The notes under the pieces were generated by a model that was given only the letters and a program-made list of their open reading frames with translations, ran no database searches and was not told the DNA's origin. From an uncultured Collinsella sp. (GTDB taxonomy: Bacteria; Actinomycetota; Coriobacteriia; Coriobacteriales; Coriobacteriaceae), in NCBI GenBank assembly GCA_900757595.1, contig CAAEOL010000048.1, forward strand, positions 1 to 63,915: DNA of 63,915 bases, read 5' to 3'. Shown piece by piece: positions 16,529-25,776 of the stretch. The position numbers and the translations under genes were made by a program. Within the stretch, counting starts at the first letter, position 1; every line of letters begins with the position of its first letter.

Positions 16529-17491
16529 ATGCCCGAAACCGGTCTGCTGCCGGCATATCTGATCGTCGGTACCGATGGGGTCAAGCGCGACCACGCCGTC
16601 TCGCGTATGAAAGCGCGTCTGGAAAAGTCGGGTATGGTCGAGTTCAATCTCGACGAGCGCGACATGACCAAGGACCCCGATATCGAGTCCATTATCGGAT
16701 CGCTTAACACCTTTCCGATGGGCAGCGAGTTTCGCCTGGTAATCCTTGACGGCTGTTCAAAGCTCGCCAAGGCGGTCTCGGAGCCGCTTGTCGAGTATCT
16801 GGCGAGTCCCAGCCCCACAACGGTCTGCCTTATTATCGCCGATTCGCTCGCCAAGAACACGCGCCTGTATAAGGCGATCGCCAAGATTGACAAGAAGGCC
16901 GTCATCGATTGCTCGGGCACCAAGCGCTGGGAGCTCCCACGCCGCGTGCAGCAGATGGCGACGCAACACGGCAAGTCCATCTCGACGGCGGCCGCCGAGG
17001 AACTCGTCTCGCGTTCGGGTGAAAACACGCGCATGCTCGATAACGACTTGGCTAAGCTTGCCCAGATGGTCGAGGCGCCCCAGATTGAGCTTGCCGACGT
17101 TGAGCGCTGGATTGTACGTACGGCCGAGGTTCAACCCTGGGACTTCCTCAACGCCATCTCGGCTCGCGATATGCGGCGATCGCTCGAGCTCTTCAATCTA
17201 CTGCCCGCCAAGAGCTACGTGTGGACTTACACATTGCTGTGCGGCCGCATCCGCGAGCTTATCGTTGCCAAGGCGCTCGATGCGCGCGGACAGGGTCGTG
17301 AGCTGGCCGCAACACTTAAGCTCCAGTCCTGGCAGGTCAAGAATCACCTGACCTGGGCACGTCGCTTTTCGATGGCAGAGCTCGTTGCCGCGCTCGAGGG
17401 CGCGGTCGATGTGGAGCTCGCGCTGAAGGGTTCGGCCGATTCTCAGACCGCGCTTTTGCTCTGGATTACGAACATCTTGAGAAAATCGTGA
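16529..17491 (+). CDS. holA: DNA polymerase III delta subunit
   Basis: The 320-residue protein starts MPETGLLPAYLIVGTDGVK and matches HolA across its length: an AAA+-like fold without a Walker motif (LIVGTD...; FRLVILDGCSKL; TVCLIIAD) and a C-terminal clamp-loader collar (WDFLNAISARDMRRSLELF). Delta opens the beta clamp during loading. ATG at 16529 has GAGAGGGGAG upstream; an upstream ATG at 16487 lacks one. comEC-holA-rpsT is a conserved order in Gram-positive bacteria. Confidence 0.92.
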   Translation: MPETGLLPAYLIVGTDGVKRDHAVSRMKARLEKSGMVEFNLDERDMTKDPDIESIIGSLNTFPMGSEFRLVILDGCSKLAKAVSEPLVEYLASPSPTTVCLIIADSLAKNTRLYKAIAKIDKKAVIDCSGTKRWELPRRVQQMATQHGKSISTAAAEELVSRSGENTRMLDNDLAKLAQMVEAPQIELADVERWIVRTAEVQPWDFLNAISARDMRRSLELFNLLPAKSYVWTYTLLCGRIRELIVAKALDARGQGRELAATLKLQSWQVKNHLTWARRFSMAELVAALEGAVDVELALKGSADSQTALLLWITNILRKS

Positions 17492-17540
17492 TGATACCTG
17501 CCTATTTGGCAAATTCGTTCTATCCCTTTGAGGGGGAGCG

Positions 17541-17549
17541 TGCTATAGT
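17541..17549 (+). promoter_or_regulatory. Extended -10 promoter of rpsT
   Basis: TGCTATAGT is an extended -10 (TGn plus TATAGT) about 75 bases before the rpsT start codon. No good -35 is seen, as expected for extended -10 promoters. Confidence 0.5.
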
Positions 17550-17624
17550 AGGCGCTTGCATGACCTCACCGTGTCTCAGAGGTGTCATACATTTTTTGCA
17601 AGGAACTCGAAAGGAACTCCAGAA

Positions 17625-17891
17625 GTGGCAAACATCAAGTCTCAGAAGAAGCGTATCCGCACCAATGAGGCAGCTCGCATGCGTAACAAGGCTGTCAAGT
17701 CCGAGCTCAAGACGCTGACCAAGCACGTCCAGTCCGCCGTCGCCGAGGGCGACGCCGAGAAGGCCCAGGCTGCCCTCAAGACCGTCACCAAGCGTCTCGA
17801 CATGGCTGCCGCCAAGCATGTTATCCACAAGAACCAGGCTTCCAACCGCAAGTCCGGTCTTGCTAAGCTCGTGAACAGCATCAACGCCTAA
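17625..17891 (+). CDS. rpsT: Small ribosomal subunit protein bS20
   Basis: The 88-residue, lysine/arginine-rich product MANIKSQKKRIRTNEAARMRNK is bS20, a three-helix protein that binds the 16S rRNA body. The GTG start at 17625 is chosen over an upstream ATG because the mature sequence begins here and AAAGGA lies upstream. In several bacteria rpsT represses its own translation, and a weak start codon would fit such control (inference). A terminator follows. Confidence 0.96.
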   Translation: MANIKSQKKRIRTNEAARMRNKAVKSELKTLTKHVQSAVAEGDAEKAQAALKTVTKRLDMAAAKHVIHKNQASNRKSGLAKLVNSINA

Positions 17892-17925
17892 GTTGTAAAT
17901 TTCACACCACACAGATTACGCGCAT

Positions 17926-17962
17926 AAATGGAGCCTGTTTTATGGAGCAGGCTCCATTTTTT
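17926..17962 (+). terminator. Terminator after rpsT
   Basis: AAATGGAGCCTG pairs with CAGGCTCCATTT (17948-17959) and is followed by further T residues. It lies 35 bases after the rpsT stop and before lepA. Confidence 0.9.
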
Positions 17963-17987
17963 GTATCGCTCGGGTAAGATAGTCCGC

Positions 17988-19799
17988 ATGAATACTTCAA
18001 TTGACATTTCCCACATCCGCAACTTCTCAATTGTTGCGCACATCGACCATGGCAAGTCCACGATCAGTGACCGCATCCTCGAGCTCACCCATACCGTTGA
18101 CGAGCGCGACATGGAGTCGCAGCTGCTCGACACTATGGATATCGAGCGCGAGCGCGGCATCACGATCAAGTCCAATGCCGTTCGCGTGTCCTATGACGCC
18201 GATGATGGCGAGACGTATCAGTTCAACCTGATCGATACGCCGGGCCACGTTGACTTTACCTACGAGGTCTCGCGTTCGCTGGCCGCCTGCGAGGGCGCGG
18301 TGCTCGTCGTCGATGCCACCCAGGGTGTCGAGGCCCAGACCGTCTCCAATGCGACGCTCGCCATGAACGCCAATTTGGACATTGTGCCGGCCATCAACAA
18401 GATCGACCTGCCCTCGGCCCATCCCGATGAGGTCAAGATCGAGATCGAGGATGACTTGGCGATCCCTGCCGATGATGCCGTGTGTGTCTCGGGCAAGACC
18501 GGCGAGGGCATCCACGATCTGCTGGAGTCCATTGTCTTTTTGATCTCTCCGCCCAAGGGCGATGCGAACGCGCCGCTCAAGGCACTCATCCTGGATTCGT
18601 ATTTCGACGAGTATCGCGGCGTCGTCGCCACGGTGCGCATCTTTGACGGTTCCATCAAAAAGGGCGATACCCTGCGCATGATGCAGGCAAAGGGCGACTT
18701 TTTGGTCGATGGCGTGGGCGTCAAGCGTCCCGCCGAGACTCCGGTCGATGCGCTGACGGTCGGCGAGGTTGGCTATGTGGTCACGGGTCTGAAGGACCCC
18801 GAGGCTGTGCGCGTGGGCGATACCCTTACGTGGGCTTCCAACCCCTGTCCCGAGCCTCTGCCGGGCTACCGCGAGGCTAAGCCCATGGTCTATACGGGCC
18901 TGTTCCCGATCGATAACAAGGACTATGAGAACCTGCGTGACGCGCTCGATAAGCTGCACGTCAACGACCCGTCGTTGGTGTGGGAGCCCGAGACCTCGGT
19001 GGCGCTCGGCTTTGGCTTCCGTGTGGGCTTCCTGGGCCTGCTGCACATGGAAGTCGTCAAGGAACGCCTGGAGCGCGAGTTCAATCTGGACCTCATTGCC
19101 ACGAGCCCCTCGGTTGACTATCACGTCTACAAGACTGACGGAGAGATGATTGATGTCCGTAGCCCGCAGGATCTTCCCGAGGCCACGCGCATCGAGCGTA
19201 TCGAGGAACCCTACCTCAAGGCTAAGATCATCTGCCCGCCCGAGTATACGGGTGCCGTCATGCAGCTCGCTATCGAGCACCGTGGCATTACAACCGACAT
19301 GATCCATCTCACGAGCAAATCGGTCGAGATGCGCTTTGACATGCCGCTCGCCGAGCTCATCCTGGACTTCTTTGACCAGCTCAAGAGTCGTACCAAGGGC
19401 TATGCCTCGCTCGACTACGAGTTCAACGAGTACCGTCCCTCCGAGCTCGTTAAGCTCGATATCTTGCTTTCGGGCGATGAGGTGGACGCGCTGTCGTTTA
19501 TCGTCCACAAGGACAAGGCCTATGGCCTGGCCCGTGGCCTGTGCGACAAGCTTAAGGAGATCATCCCGCGTCAGCTGTTCGAGGTGCCCATCCAGGGTGC
19601 TATCGGCAATAAGATCATTGCCCGCTCCACCGTCAAGGCGCGTCGCAAGGACGTGCTTGCTAAGTGCTACGGCGGCGATATCTCGCGTAAGCGCAAGCTG
19701 CTCGAGAAGCAGAAAGAGGGCAAGAAGCGCATGAAGGCCATCGGATCGGTCGAGGTCCCGCAGGAGGCCTTTATGGCGATCCTCAAGGTGGACGAGTAG
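17988..19799 (+). CDS. lepA: Elongation factor 4 (LepA)
   Basis: The 603-residue GTPase has G1 AHIDHGKSTISDR, G3 DTPGHVDF and G4 NKIDLP, and the LepA-specific C-terminal domain (ARSTVKARRKDVLAKCYGGDISRKRKLLEKQ, read in parts). EF4 assists translation under stress and ribosome assembly. ATG at 17988 is the usual N-terminus; an in-frame ATG at 17928 lies in the preceding terminator stem and is rejected. It heads the lepA-dusB-hemW-dnaJ cluster. Confidence 0.98.
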   Translation: MNTSIDISHIRNFSIVAHIDHGKSTISDRILELTHTVDERDMESQLLDTMDIERERGITIKSNAVRVSYDADDGETYQFNLIDTPGHVDFTYEVSRSLAACEGAVLVVDATQGVEAQTVSNATLAMNANLDIVPAINKIDLPSAHPDEVKIEIEDDLAIPADDAVCVSGKTGEGIHDLLESIVFLISPPKGDANAPLKALILDSYFDEYRGVVATVRIFDGSIKKGDTLRMMQAKGDFLVDGVGVKRPAETPVDALTVGEVGYVVTGLKDPEAVRVGDTLTWASNPCPEPLPGYREAKPMVYTGLFPIDNKDYENLRDALDKLHVNDPSLVWEPETSVALGFGFRVGFLGLLHMEVVKERLEREFNLDLIATSPSVDYHVYKTDGEMIDVRSPQDLPEATRIERIEEPYLKAKIICPPEYTGAVMQLAIEHRGITTDMIHLTSKSVEMRFDMPLAELILDFFDQLKSRTKGYASLDYEFNEYRPSELVKLDILLSGDEVDALSFIVHKDKAYGLARGLCDKLKEIIPRQLFEVPIQGAIGNKIIARSTVKARRKDVLAKCYGGDISRKRKLLEKQKEGKKRMKAIGSVEVPQEAFMAILKVDE

Positions 19800-19803
19800 G
19801 TCT

Positions 19804-20847
19804 ATGGCGCTTTCTGAATACAGCAAGCGGCTGCTGGGCGCCTATGCCGAGCAGCCGTTCCTTATGGCTCCCATGGCGGGCGTGACCGACCCTGCCTACC
19901 GCATCATGTGCCGCCGTCGCGGTGCCAACCTTGCCTACAGCGAGATGGTGAGCGTGGCGGGCCTTGCCTATGCCAGCAACAAGACCTGGCGCCTGGTGCT
20001 ACCGGCCGACGAGGAGCAGCAGATTTGCGTGCAACTCTTCGGCTCCAAGCCCGATCAGTTTGCGAGCGCCGTCGCTGCCGTCGAGGAGCGCGTTGGCGAT
20101 CGCCTGTCGCTCATCGATATCAATATGGCATGCCCCGCCCGCAAGGTTGTTACCAAGGGCGAGGGCTCGGCGCTCATGCGCACGCCCGACCTGGCGGAGA
20201 AGATCGTCGAGGCCACGGTGGGCGCGGCGCACGTGCCCGTGACCGTCAAGATTCGCAAAGGCTTTTATGCCGAGGACCGCAATGCCGCGACATTTGCCCA
20301 GATGCTTGAGGGCGCAGGGGCTGCCGCAGTCGCCGTGCATGGTCGTTGCGCCACGCAGCTCTACACCGGCCAGGCCGATTGGTCGGTCGTCGATGAGGTC
20401 GCAGATGCCGTTGAGATTCCCGTGATCGGTTCGGGTGATGTGTTCACCGCCGAGGATGCCGCGGTGCATCTGCGAAACTCGGGTGCCAGCGCGGTGTTTA
20501 TCGCGCGCGGCATCTACGGGAACCCGTGGGTGTTTGGCGATGCTCGCGCTCTTGCGCTCGATGGCACACCGGTGCCGGCGCGCAGCTCTGTCGAGCGCCT
20601 GGACGCCCTGCGTGAGCACCTAACGCTGACGCATGAGCTCCTGCCGCTCATGTCGCGTGCCCGTACGTACGCAAGCTGGTACTTAAAAGGCATGCCCCAT
20701 GCCGCCGCTTGGCGTGCCCATGTGGTGCGCTGCTCCACGTATGAGGAGTTTATGGCGCTGGTCGATGAGATCGAGCATGATGTGGTGGCCTGCGAGGCTG
20801 CCCTTGCCGCCGGCGAATCGGTGCCCCCTCATCCGCTGGAGGCTTAA
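19804..20847 (+). CDS. dusB: tRNA-dihydrouridine synthase
   Basis: The 347-residue flavoenzyme contains MAPMAGVTDPAYR near the start, the catalytic cysteine in INMACPARKV, and VHGRCATQLYTGQADW for FMN and substrate binding. It reduces uridines in the tRNA D-loop. Bacterial Dus subfamilies are hard to tell apart; the length and PARKV signature fit the DusB group, so the symbol is probable rather than certain. It follows lepA by 4 bases. Confidence 0.93.
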   Translation: MALSEYSKRLLGAYAEQPFLMAPMAGVTDPAYRIMCRRRGANLAYSEMVSVAGLAYASNKTWRLVLPADEEQQICVQLFGSKPDQFASAVAAVEERVGDRLSLIDINMACPARKVVTKGEGSALMRTPDLAEKIVEATVGAAHVPVTVKIRKGFYAEDRNAATFAQMLEGAGAAAVAVHGRCATQLYTGQADWSVVDEVADAVEIPVIGSGDVFTAEDAAVHLRNSGASAVFIARGIYGNPWVFGDARALALDGTPVPARSSVERLDALREHLTLTHELLPLMSRARTYASWYLKGMPHAAAWRAHVVRCSTYEEFMALVDEIEHDVVACEAALAAGESVPPHPLEA

Positions 20848-20849
20848 GG

Positions 20850-22082
20850 GTGGCCGTTACCGCGCTGTACGTGCACGTGCCGTTCTGTGCCCAAAAGTGC
20901 CGCTACTGCGACTTCGACTCGCGCAGCTTTGCTTCGTGTGATTTGGATGCCGCGCTCGATTCCTATTTTGAGCAGTTGTTCGCGCGTCTCGATGCTTTTG
21001 GCAAGGCTGGGGCCCTCGACCAGATCCGCACCGTCTATGTTGGCGGCGGCACGCCGTCGCTGGCGGGGGAGCGCCTGGTGGAGCTGGCGCGGCGTATTCG
21101 TGCGTGGTGCGCCCCCGTTGAGTTTACCTGCGAGGCCAATCCCGAGTCGCTGACCGCCGAGCTTGCTACTGCGCTTGCCAAGGTTGGTGTCACACGCGTT
21201 TCTCTGGGCGTGCAAACGCTCGATAACACCGAACTTACCGCCATCGGCCGCATTCACGATGCCGATCGGGCGCTCGCCGCCATCGCGACGGTCAAGGACG
21301 CTGGGCTTGACGTGTCGTGCGACCTTATGTGCGGACTTCCCGGGCAGACCGCAGTGAGTTGGAAGCGTACGCTCGAGGGCGTGCTGGCGGCGGTTCCGCA
21401 TCATGTGTCGGTTTACCCGCTCACGCTCGAGGTGGGGACGCCCCTCTATCGCATGGCGTGCCGTGACGAGTCGCTCGAGCCCGACGAGGATTTTCAGGCC
21501 GCCTGCATGGACGTGGCGCGCGAGCTCCTGGGTGCCGCCGGCTATCACCCGTATGAGGTGGCGAGCTACGCGCTCGACGGCCATGAATGCGCCCATAACA
21601 TTGCCTACTGGACCGGACGGGGCTACCTGGGCCTGGGCCGTTCTGCCGCCGGTATGCTTGATACTGGGGATTTCGACCGTCTTGCAGGTTTGTTCCCCGG
21701 CGTGTCTGCTCGAGGCGACGCGTACCGTGTGCGTTTGGTTCAGCGCGACGATGACGCGACGTCGTTTGAGGCCGAATACCTGTCGCAGCGAGAGGCTGCG
21801 GCCGAAGACCTGATGCTCGCTTGTCGCATGACGCGCGGTATTGCGTCCGACCTGTTGGTTCGCGCGGCTCGTGTCATCCCGGCCGATGAGCTGACAGCCG
21901 CTTGTGATCGCGCGCTCGAATTGGGTCTTGCCACTTGGGTGCCCGAGACGCTCGGGGTCCATGAGGGACCCTTTACTTCGGCAGATGTCGTCGCGGGCCA
22001 TGTTCGAGCTCGTTTAGCACCGACACACCTGGGCTGGCTCGATGGAAATGTTCTGTTCGAGCTGTTTTGGGATCTAGCTTAG
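20850..22082 (+). CDS. hemW: Radical SAM heme chaperone HemW
   Basis: The 410-residue protein has the radical-SAM motif CAQKCRYCDF near residue 13; the fourth cysteine-equivalent typical of coproporphyrinogen dehydrogenase HemN is not obvious. This and its position between lepA/dusB and dnaJ fit HemW, which inserts heme into respiratory enzymes and is often misannotated as HemN. The GTG start at 20850 lies two bases after the dusB stop. The C-terminal HemN_C domain (AEDLMLACRMTRGI) is present. Confidence 0.93.
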   Translation: MAVTALYVHVPFCAQKCRYCDFDSRSFASCDLDAALDSYFEQLFARLDAFGKAGALDQIRTVYVGGGTPSLAGERLVELARRIRAWCAPVEFTCEANPESLTAELATALAKVGVTRVSLGVQTLDNTELTAIGRIHDADRALAAIATVKDAGLDVSCDLMCGLPGQTAVSWKRTLEGVLAAVPHHVSVYPLTLEVGTPLYRMACRDESLEPDEDFQAACMDVARELLGAAGYHPYEVASYALDGHECAHNIAYWTGRGYLGLGRSAAGMLDTGDFDRLAGLFPGVSARGDAYRVRLVQRDDDATSFEAEYLSQREAAAEDLMLACRMTRGIASDLLVRAARVIPADELTAACDRALELGLATWVPETLGVHEGPFTSADVVAGHVRARLAPTHLGWLDGNVLFELFWDLA

Positions 22083-22140
22083 GCCGCTCGGGTAGAATTA
22101 CCGGAATATATACGCTGCTGTGAGCAGGAGGTTGCCGCGC

Positions 22141-23244
22141 ATGGCGACGATGAACGAAAAAGATTACTACGAGATTCTAGGTGTCTCCAAGGACGCCACC
22201 TCGCGTGATATTCAAAAGGCCTTCCAGCAAAAGGCCCGTAAGCTCCATCCGGACGTCAACAAAGAGCCGGATGCCGAGGAAAAGTTTAAAGAGGTTTCCG
22301 AGGCCTACGCCGTGCTTTCGGATGAGCAAAAACGTGCGCGCTACGATGCCATGCGTTCTGGCAATCCCTTTGCCGGTGCCCCTACGGCTTCGCCCTATGG
22401 TGGCGGCTATGCCGGCAACACGGGCTATGGCAATCCCTTTGAGGGCGGCTTTCCTTTTGGCGGTGCCTGGGGCCAGCAGCGTCGCGGCCAGGCTGCCTAC
22501 AATCCCGAGAACGGCGCCAACGTGGTCGTCGATATCAAACTGGACGCCAAGGAGGCCAAGGACGGTGCCCGCAAGACCGTCCGCTATACGCGCTTCGATA
22601 CCTGTGGTCACTGCGGCGGCTCGGGTTCTGTCTCCTCCGAGCATGCCCATACCTGCCCGAGCTGCGGTGGCCGCGGGCACATCGACGTCGACTTGTCCTT
22701 CCTGTTTGGTGCGGGCACGTTCCAGTCGGTCTGCCCCGAGTGCGGCGGTTCCGGTAAGGTCGTGGCCGACCCCTGCCCTGATTGCGGAGGCAGCGGTCGT
22801 ACTCGCGTAACCTCCGAGCAGACGATTGAGTTTCCTGCCGGCACGCACGATGGCGACGAGGTCCGCATTAGCGGCATGGGTCACGCCGGCACTAACGGTG
22901 CCGCTGGCGGTGATCTAGTCGGCCGTGCCCATGTCGAGTCCGAGCGCTTGGAAGGCAAAGCTCGTACCGGTTTTTACCTGATGGGCATCGTGGCGCCGTT
23001 TTTGGTACTCTCGGCCATCTCGGGCGTGTTCTCGGCCTTTGCCGTGATGTGCTTTATTCCGTTTACCATGGGCCTGTTCATGGTGCTTTCGGACGGCGTG
23101 CTTCATCGCAGCCTGCTGTGGTGGAAGCGCGGTGCGATGCAGTTTGCCAACGGTTTTGCCAATGGCTTCATGTTCGCGCTCGTGTCGGTTTGGTTCGCGA
23201 GCTGCTCGCAACGGGCCATGCTTTCGCCTTACGGAATGCAATAA
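22141..23244 (+). CDS. Membrane-anchored DnaJ paralogue
   Basis: The 367-residue protein has a full J domain (residues 6-70, HPD at 36-38), a Gly/Phe-rich linker, and a complete zinc-binding region with four CxxCxGxG repeats (cysteines about 155/158, 172/175, 198/201, 212/215). The substrate-binding C-terminal region stops after roughly 50 residues. It is replaced by three hydrophobic segments at about 277-299, 300-317 and 340-356. Canonical DnaJ is soluble, so this one should be membrane-bound and recruit DnaK there. GGAGG lies upstream of ATG 22141. A full-length dnaJ follows directly. See findings. Confidence 0.88.
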   Translation: MATMNEKDYYEILGVSKDATSRDIQKAFQQKARKLHPDVNKEPDAEEKFKEVSEAYAVLSDEQKRARYDAMRSGNPFAGAPTASPYGGGYAGNTGYGNPFEGGFPFGGAWGQQRRGQAAYNPENGANVVVDIKLDAKEAKDGARKTVRYTRFDTCGHCGGSGSVSSEHAHTCPSCGGRGHIDVDLSFLFGAGTFQSVCPECGGSGKVVADPCPDCGGSGRTRVTSEQTIEFPAGTHDGDEVRISGMGHAGTNGAAGGDLVGRAHVESERLEGKARTGFYLMGIVAPFLVLSAISGVFSAFAVMCFIPFTMGLFMVLSDGVLHRSLLWWKRGAMQFANGFANGFMFALVSVWFASCSQRAMLSPYGMQ

Positions 23245-23325
23245 CATCAAACCCTCTGTTTGCGGTTGGCCCAGCTTGGGTATAGGACGCACTGTGACAA
23301 TAATGAAAGTCGGAAGGATTCGGTC

Positions 23326-24474
23326 GTGTCGGAAAATAGGGATTACTACGAGGTACTTGGCGTCGACAAGGATGCCGACGCGCGGACGATTAAGCGCGCG
23401 TTTCTAAAGAAGGCCCGTACCGTACACCCGGACGTTTCGGACGACCCCGAGGCCGAGGCCAAGTTCAAGGAGCTCAACGAGGCCTATTCCGTTCTTTCCG
23501 ATGAGCAGAAGCGTGCTAACTACGACCGTTACGGCACTGCCGACGGCCCTGGTGGTTCGGGCTACGTCGATATCAACGATATCTTTGGTGGTATGGGCAT
23601 GGACGACTTGTTCTCGTCGTTTTTTGGCGGCGGTGCCGGCGGTGGCGCCCGCAGCCGTCGCGAGCGTCGTCGCGGTCGTGACATGGCCATCTCGCTTTCG
23701 GTGACGCTCGAGGAGGCGGCGCTCGGCTGCAAAAAGACAATCAGCTATGACCGCTTTGCTCCTTGCGAGGACTGCAATGGCACCGGTAGGGCAGAGGGCG
23801 CACAGGAAAAGCAGTGCGGCCGCTGCCACGGCACGGGCTATGTCACGACGGTTCAGCGATCGTTTTTGGGCCAGGTTCAGTCTTCCTCGCCTTGCCCCGA
23901 CTGCCATGGCGAGGGCACGGTTATCGACCATCCCTGCGAGACCTGCGATGGTCAGGGCCGCACGCCTTCGCATGAAAAGATTGACATCGATATTCCCGCC
24001 GGCGTTTCGACCGGTCGACAGCTGCGTGTGAGCGGCTTTGGCGAGGCCGGTCTTCGCGGCGAGCCTTCGGGCGACTTGATTGTCAACGTGCGCGTTGCCG
24101 ACCATGAGCGCTTTAAGCGCAACGGTGACGACCTGTACCTGGTGAGCGATATCTCGATTGCGCAGGCTGCGCTCGGCTGCGAGATCGAGGTCGAGGGCAT
24201 TATGCCCGACGAGGTCGTTAAGGTGTGCGTCCCCGCCGGCGCCCAGTACGGCGACACCGTGAGCGTCAATAATTACGGCATGCCGCGCATTGGCGGTGGC
24301 GGTTCGCGTGGCCGCTTGATCGTGCAACTGCGCGTGGTCGTTCCCACCAATCTTTCCAATAAGCAGCGCGAGCTGCTCCGTGCTTTTGCCGATGAGATGG
24401 GCGATGACGTCGCTTCCGGTAAGAAGTCGGTGACCGACCGTATCAAGAGTGCCCTCGACGATATCCTCGATTAA
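23326..24474 (+). CDS. dnaJ: Chaperone protein DnaJ (canonical)
   Basis: The 382-residue protein has the J domain with HPD, a Gly-rich linker (FFGGGAGGGARS), four CxxCxGxG zinc repeats starting at CEDCNGTG, and both beta-barrel client-binding domains ending in a dimerisation helix. It stimulates DnaK ATPase and delivers clients. GTG at 23326 with GGAAGGA upstream is the likely start. TTTGCG and TATAGG upstream at 23259-23286 may form its own promoter. No dnaK, grpE, hrcA or hspR is nearby, and no CIRCE or HAIR operator was seen. Confidence 0.97.
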   Translation: MSENRDYYEVLGVDKDADARTIKRAFLKKARTVHPDVSDDPEAEAKFKELNEAYSVLSDEQKRANYDRYGTADGPGGSGYVDINDIFGGMGMDDLFSSFFGGGAGGGARSRRERRRGRDMAISLSVTLEEAALGCKKTISYDRFAPCEDCNGTGRAEGAQEKQCGRCHGTGYVTTVQRSFLGQVQSSSPCPDCHGEGTVIDHPCETCDGQGRTPSHEKIDIDIPAGVSTGRQLRVSGFGEAGLRGEPSGDLIVNVRVADHERFKRNGDDLYLVSDISIAQAALGCEIEVEGIMPDEVVKVCVPAGAQYGDTVSVNNYGMPRIGGGGSRGRLIVQLRVVVPTNLSNKQRELLRAFADEMGDDVASGKKSVTDRIKSALDDILD

Positions 24475-24483
24475 GGAGCCCGC

Positions 24484-25776
24484 GTGCTCGCACCCCATAT
24501 TTCCGTCGTCAACCTCGGCTGCCGTGTCAACCGGGTTGAGTCTGACCGTATCACTGCCGATCTTATGCGCCTGGGTTTTGCTATGGTGGAGCCCCAGGAT
24601 GCCGACCTGATCGTCATTAACACCTGTGCCGTTACGGGCGAGGCCGAGGCCAAGACCCGTAAGGCCGTTCGTCATGCGCTGGCCTATCCGGGCGAGCCTT
24701 ACGTGGTCGTAACCGGCTGCGTCGTCAACCTGCATCCCGAGGAGCTGCTGGAGCTCTCCGATCGCGTGATCGCCGAGCCGTCCAAGATTGACGTCGCCGA
24801 GCGCGTCTGCGAGGTGCTGGGTGTTGAATCCGATAGCGTGCCCGCCTGTAGCGATGGCGACGTGGTCGATGCGCTCGGTCGCTCTCGCCTGGGCGTGAAG
24901 ATTCAGGACGGCTGCAACCATCGCTGCACCTATTGCATTGTGTGGAAGGCACGCGGCCCCGAGCGCTCCGTGCCCGTCGAGTCCGTGCTCGAGCAAGTTC
25001 GCGAGGCCCAGGAGGCCGGCGTGCCCGAGGTGGTGCTGACCGGTGTGAACCTGGGTGCCTACGATGGCAAGAGCGCGACCGACGAGCATGTCGAAATCGA
25101 TGAGCTGCTCGAGGCCATCATGGAGCGCACGTCTATTCCGCATGTGCGCATTTCCTCGGTCGAGCCCATGGATATCTCTGAGCGCCTGCTTAAGGTTATG
25201 GCGCGCTATCCGCAGCGTATCGCCCCGTTTTTGCACCTGCCCGTGCAGTCCGGCTGCACGGCGACCTTGCATCGCATGGGCCGTCCCTATAGCGCCGAGG
25301 CGTTTGAGGATACGGTGCGCATGATTCGCGCCAACTTGCCTCAGGCGTCCCTTTCGTGCGACGTCATCGTCGGTTTTCCCGGTGAGACGGATGAGGAGTT
25401 CGAGGAGTCGCTGGCGCTATGCCGTCGCGTGGGCTTTTCGCGCATGCATGTGTTCCGCTACAGTAAGCGTCCCGGCACACTTGCCGCCGATATGCCCGAC
25501 CAGGTACCGCCAGAGGTTATGGCTGAGCGCAGCCGCCGTATGCGGGCCGCGGCGCAGGAACTCGCCATCGCCGATGCTCGTCGTCGCGTGGGAACCGTTG
25601 AGCGCGCCGTGCTCGAGTATGGTGACAACCTGACGCTCGGCTCGTTCCATCATGCCCGTCTTGACGATACCTGTGGACTTACAGCCCCGTGCCTGCTCGA
25701 TGTTGCTATCATCGAAGTCGATGATTCCGGCTTGGTCCATGCGCGCAGGGAGGTTCATGGAAGCCTCGAAGATTAG
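24484..25776 (+). CDS. mtaB: tRNA t6A37 methylthiotransferase MtaB
   Basis: The 430-residue protein is a methylthiotransferase: an N-terminal UPF0004 domain with three cysteines (LGCRVN, NTCAVTGEAE, TGCVVN), a radical-SAM motif CNHRCTYC near residue 146, and a C-terminal TRAM-like end. RVNRVES and NTCAVT fit MtaB (ms2t6A) rather than MiaB or RimO, both of which are separately present in this window. Start GTG 24484 follows GGAG. dnaJ-mtaB adjacency is common in Gram-positives. Its end overlaps phoH by 20 bases. Confidence 0.92.
   Translation: MLAPHISVVNLGCRVNRVESDRITADLMRLGFAMVEPQDADLIVINTCAVTGEAEAKTRKAVRHALAYPGEPYVVVTGCVVNLHPEELLELSDRVIAEPSKIDVAERVCEVLGVESDSVPACSDGDVVDALGRSRLGVKIQDGCNHRCTYCIVWKARGPERSVPVESVLEQVREAQEAGVPEVVLTGVNLGAYDGKSATDEHVEIDELLEAIMERTSIPHVRISSVEPMDISERLLKVMARYPQRIAPFLHLPVQSGCTATLHRMGRPYSAEAFEDTVRMIRANLPQASLSCDVIVGFPGETDEEFEESLALCRRVGFSRMHVFRYSKRPGTLAADMPDQVPPEVMAERSRRMRAAAQELAIADARRRVGTVERAVLEYGDNLTLGSFHHARLDDTCGLTAPCLLDVAIIEVDDSGLVHARREVHGSLED

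Noticed and set aside
20850..22082. Coproporphyrinogen III dehydrogenase HemN as identity of the radical-SAM gene
   Set aside because: Context (lepA, dnaJ) and the absence of HemN-specific features favour the heme chaperone HemW.
22083..22140. CIRCE or HAIR heat-shock operator before the dnaJ genes
   Set aside because: No match to the CIRCE TTAGCACTC inverted repeat or the HAIR consensus is present in this or the following gap.
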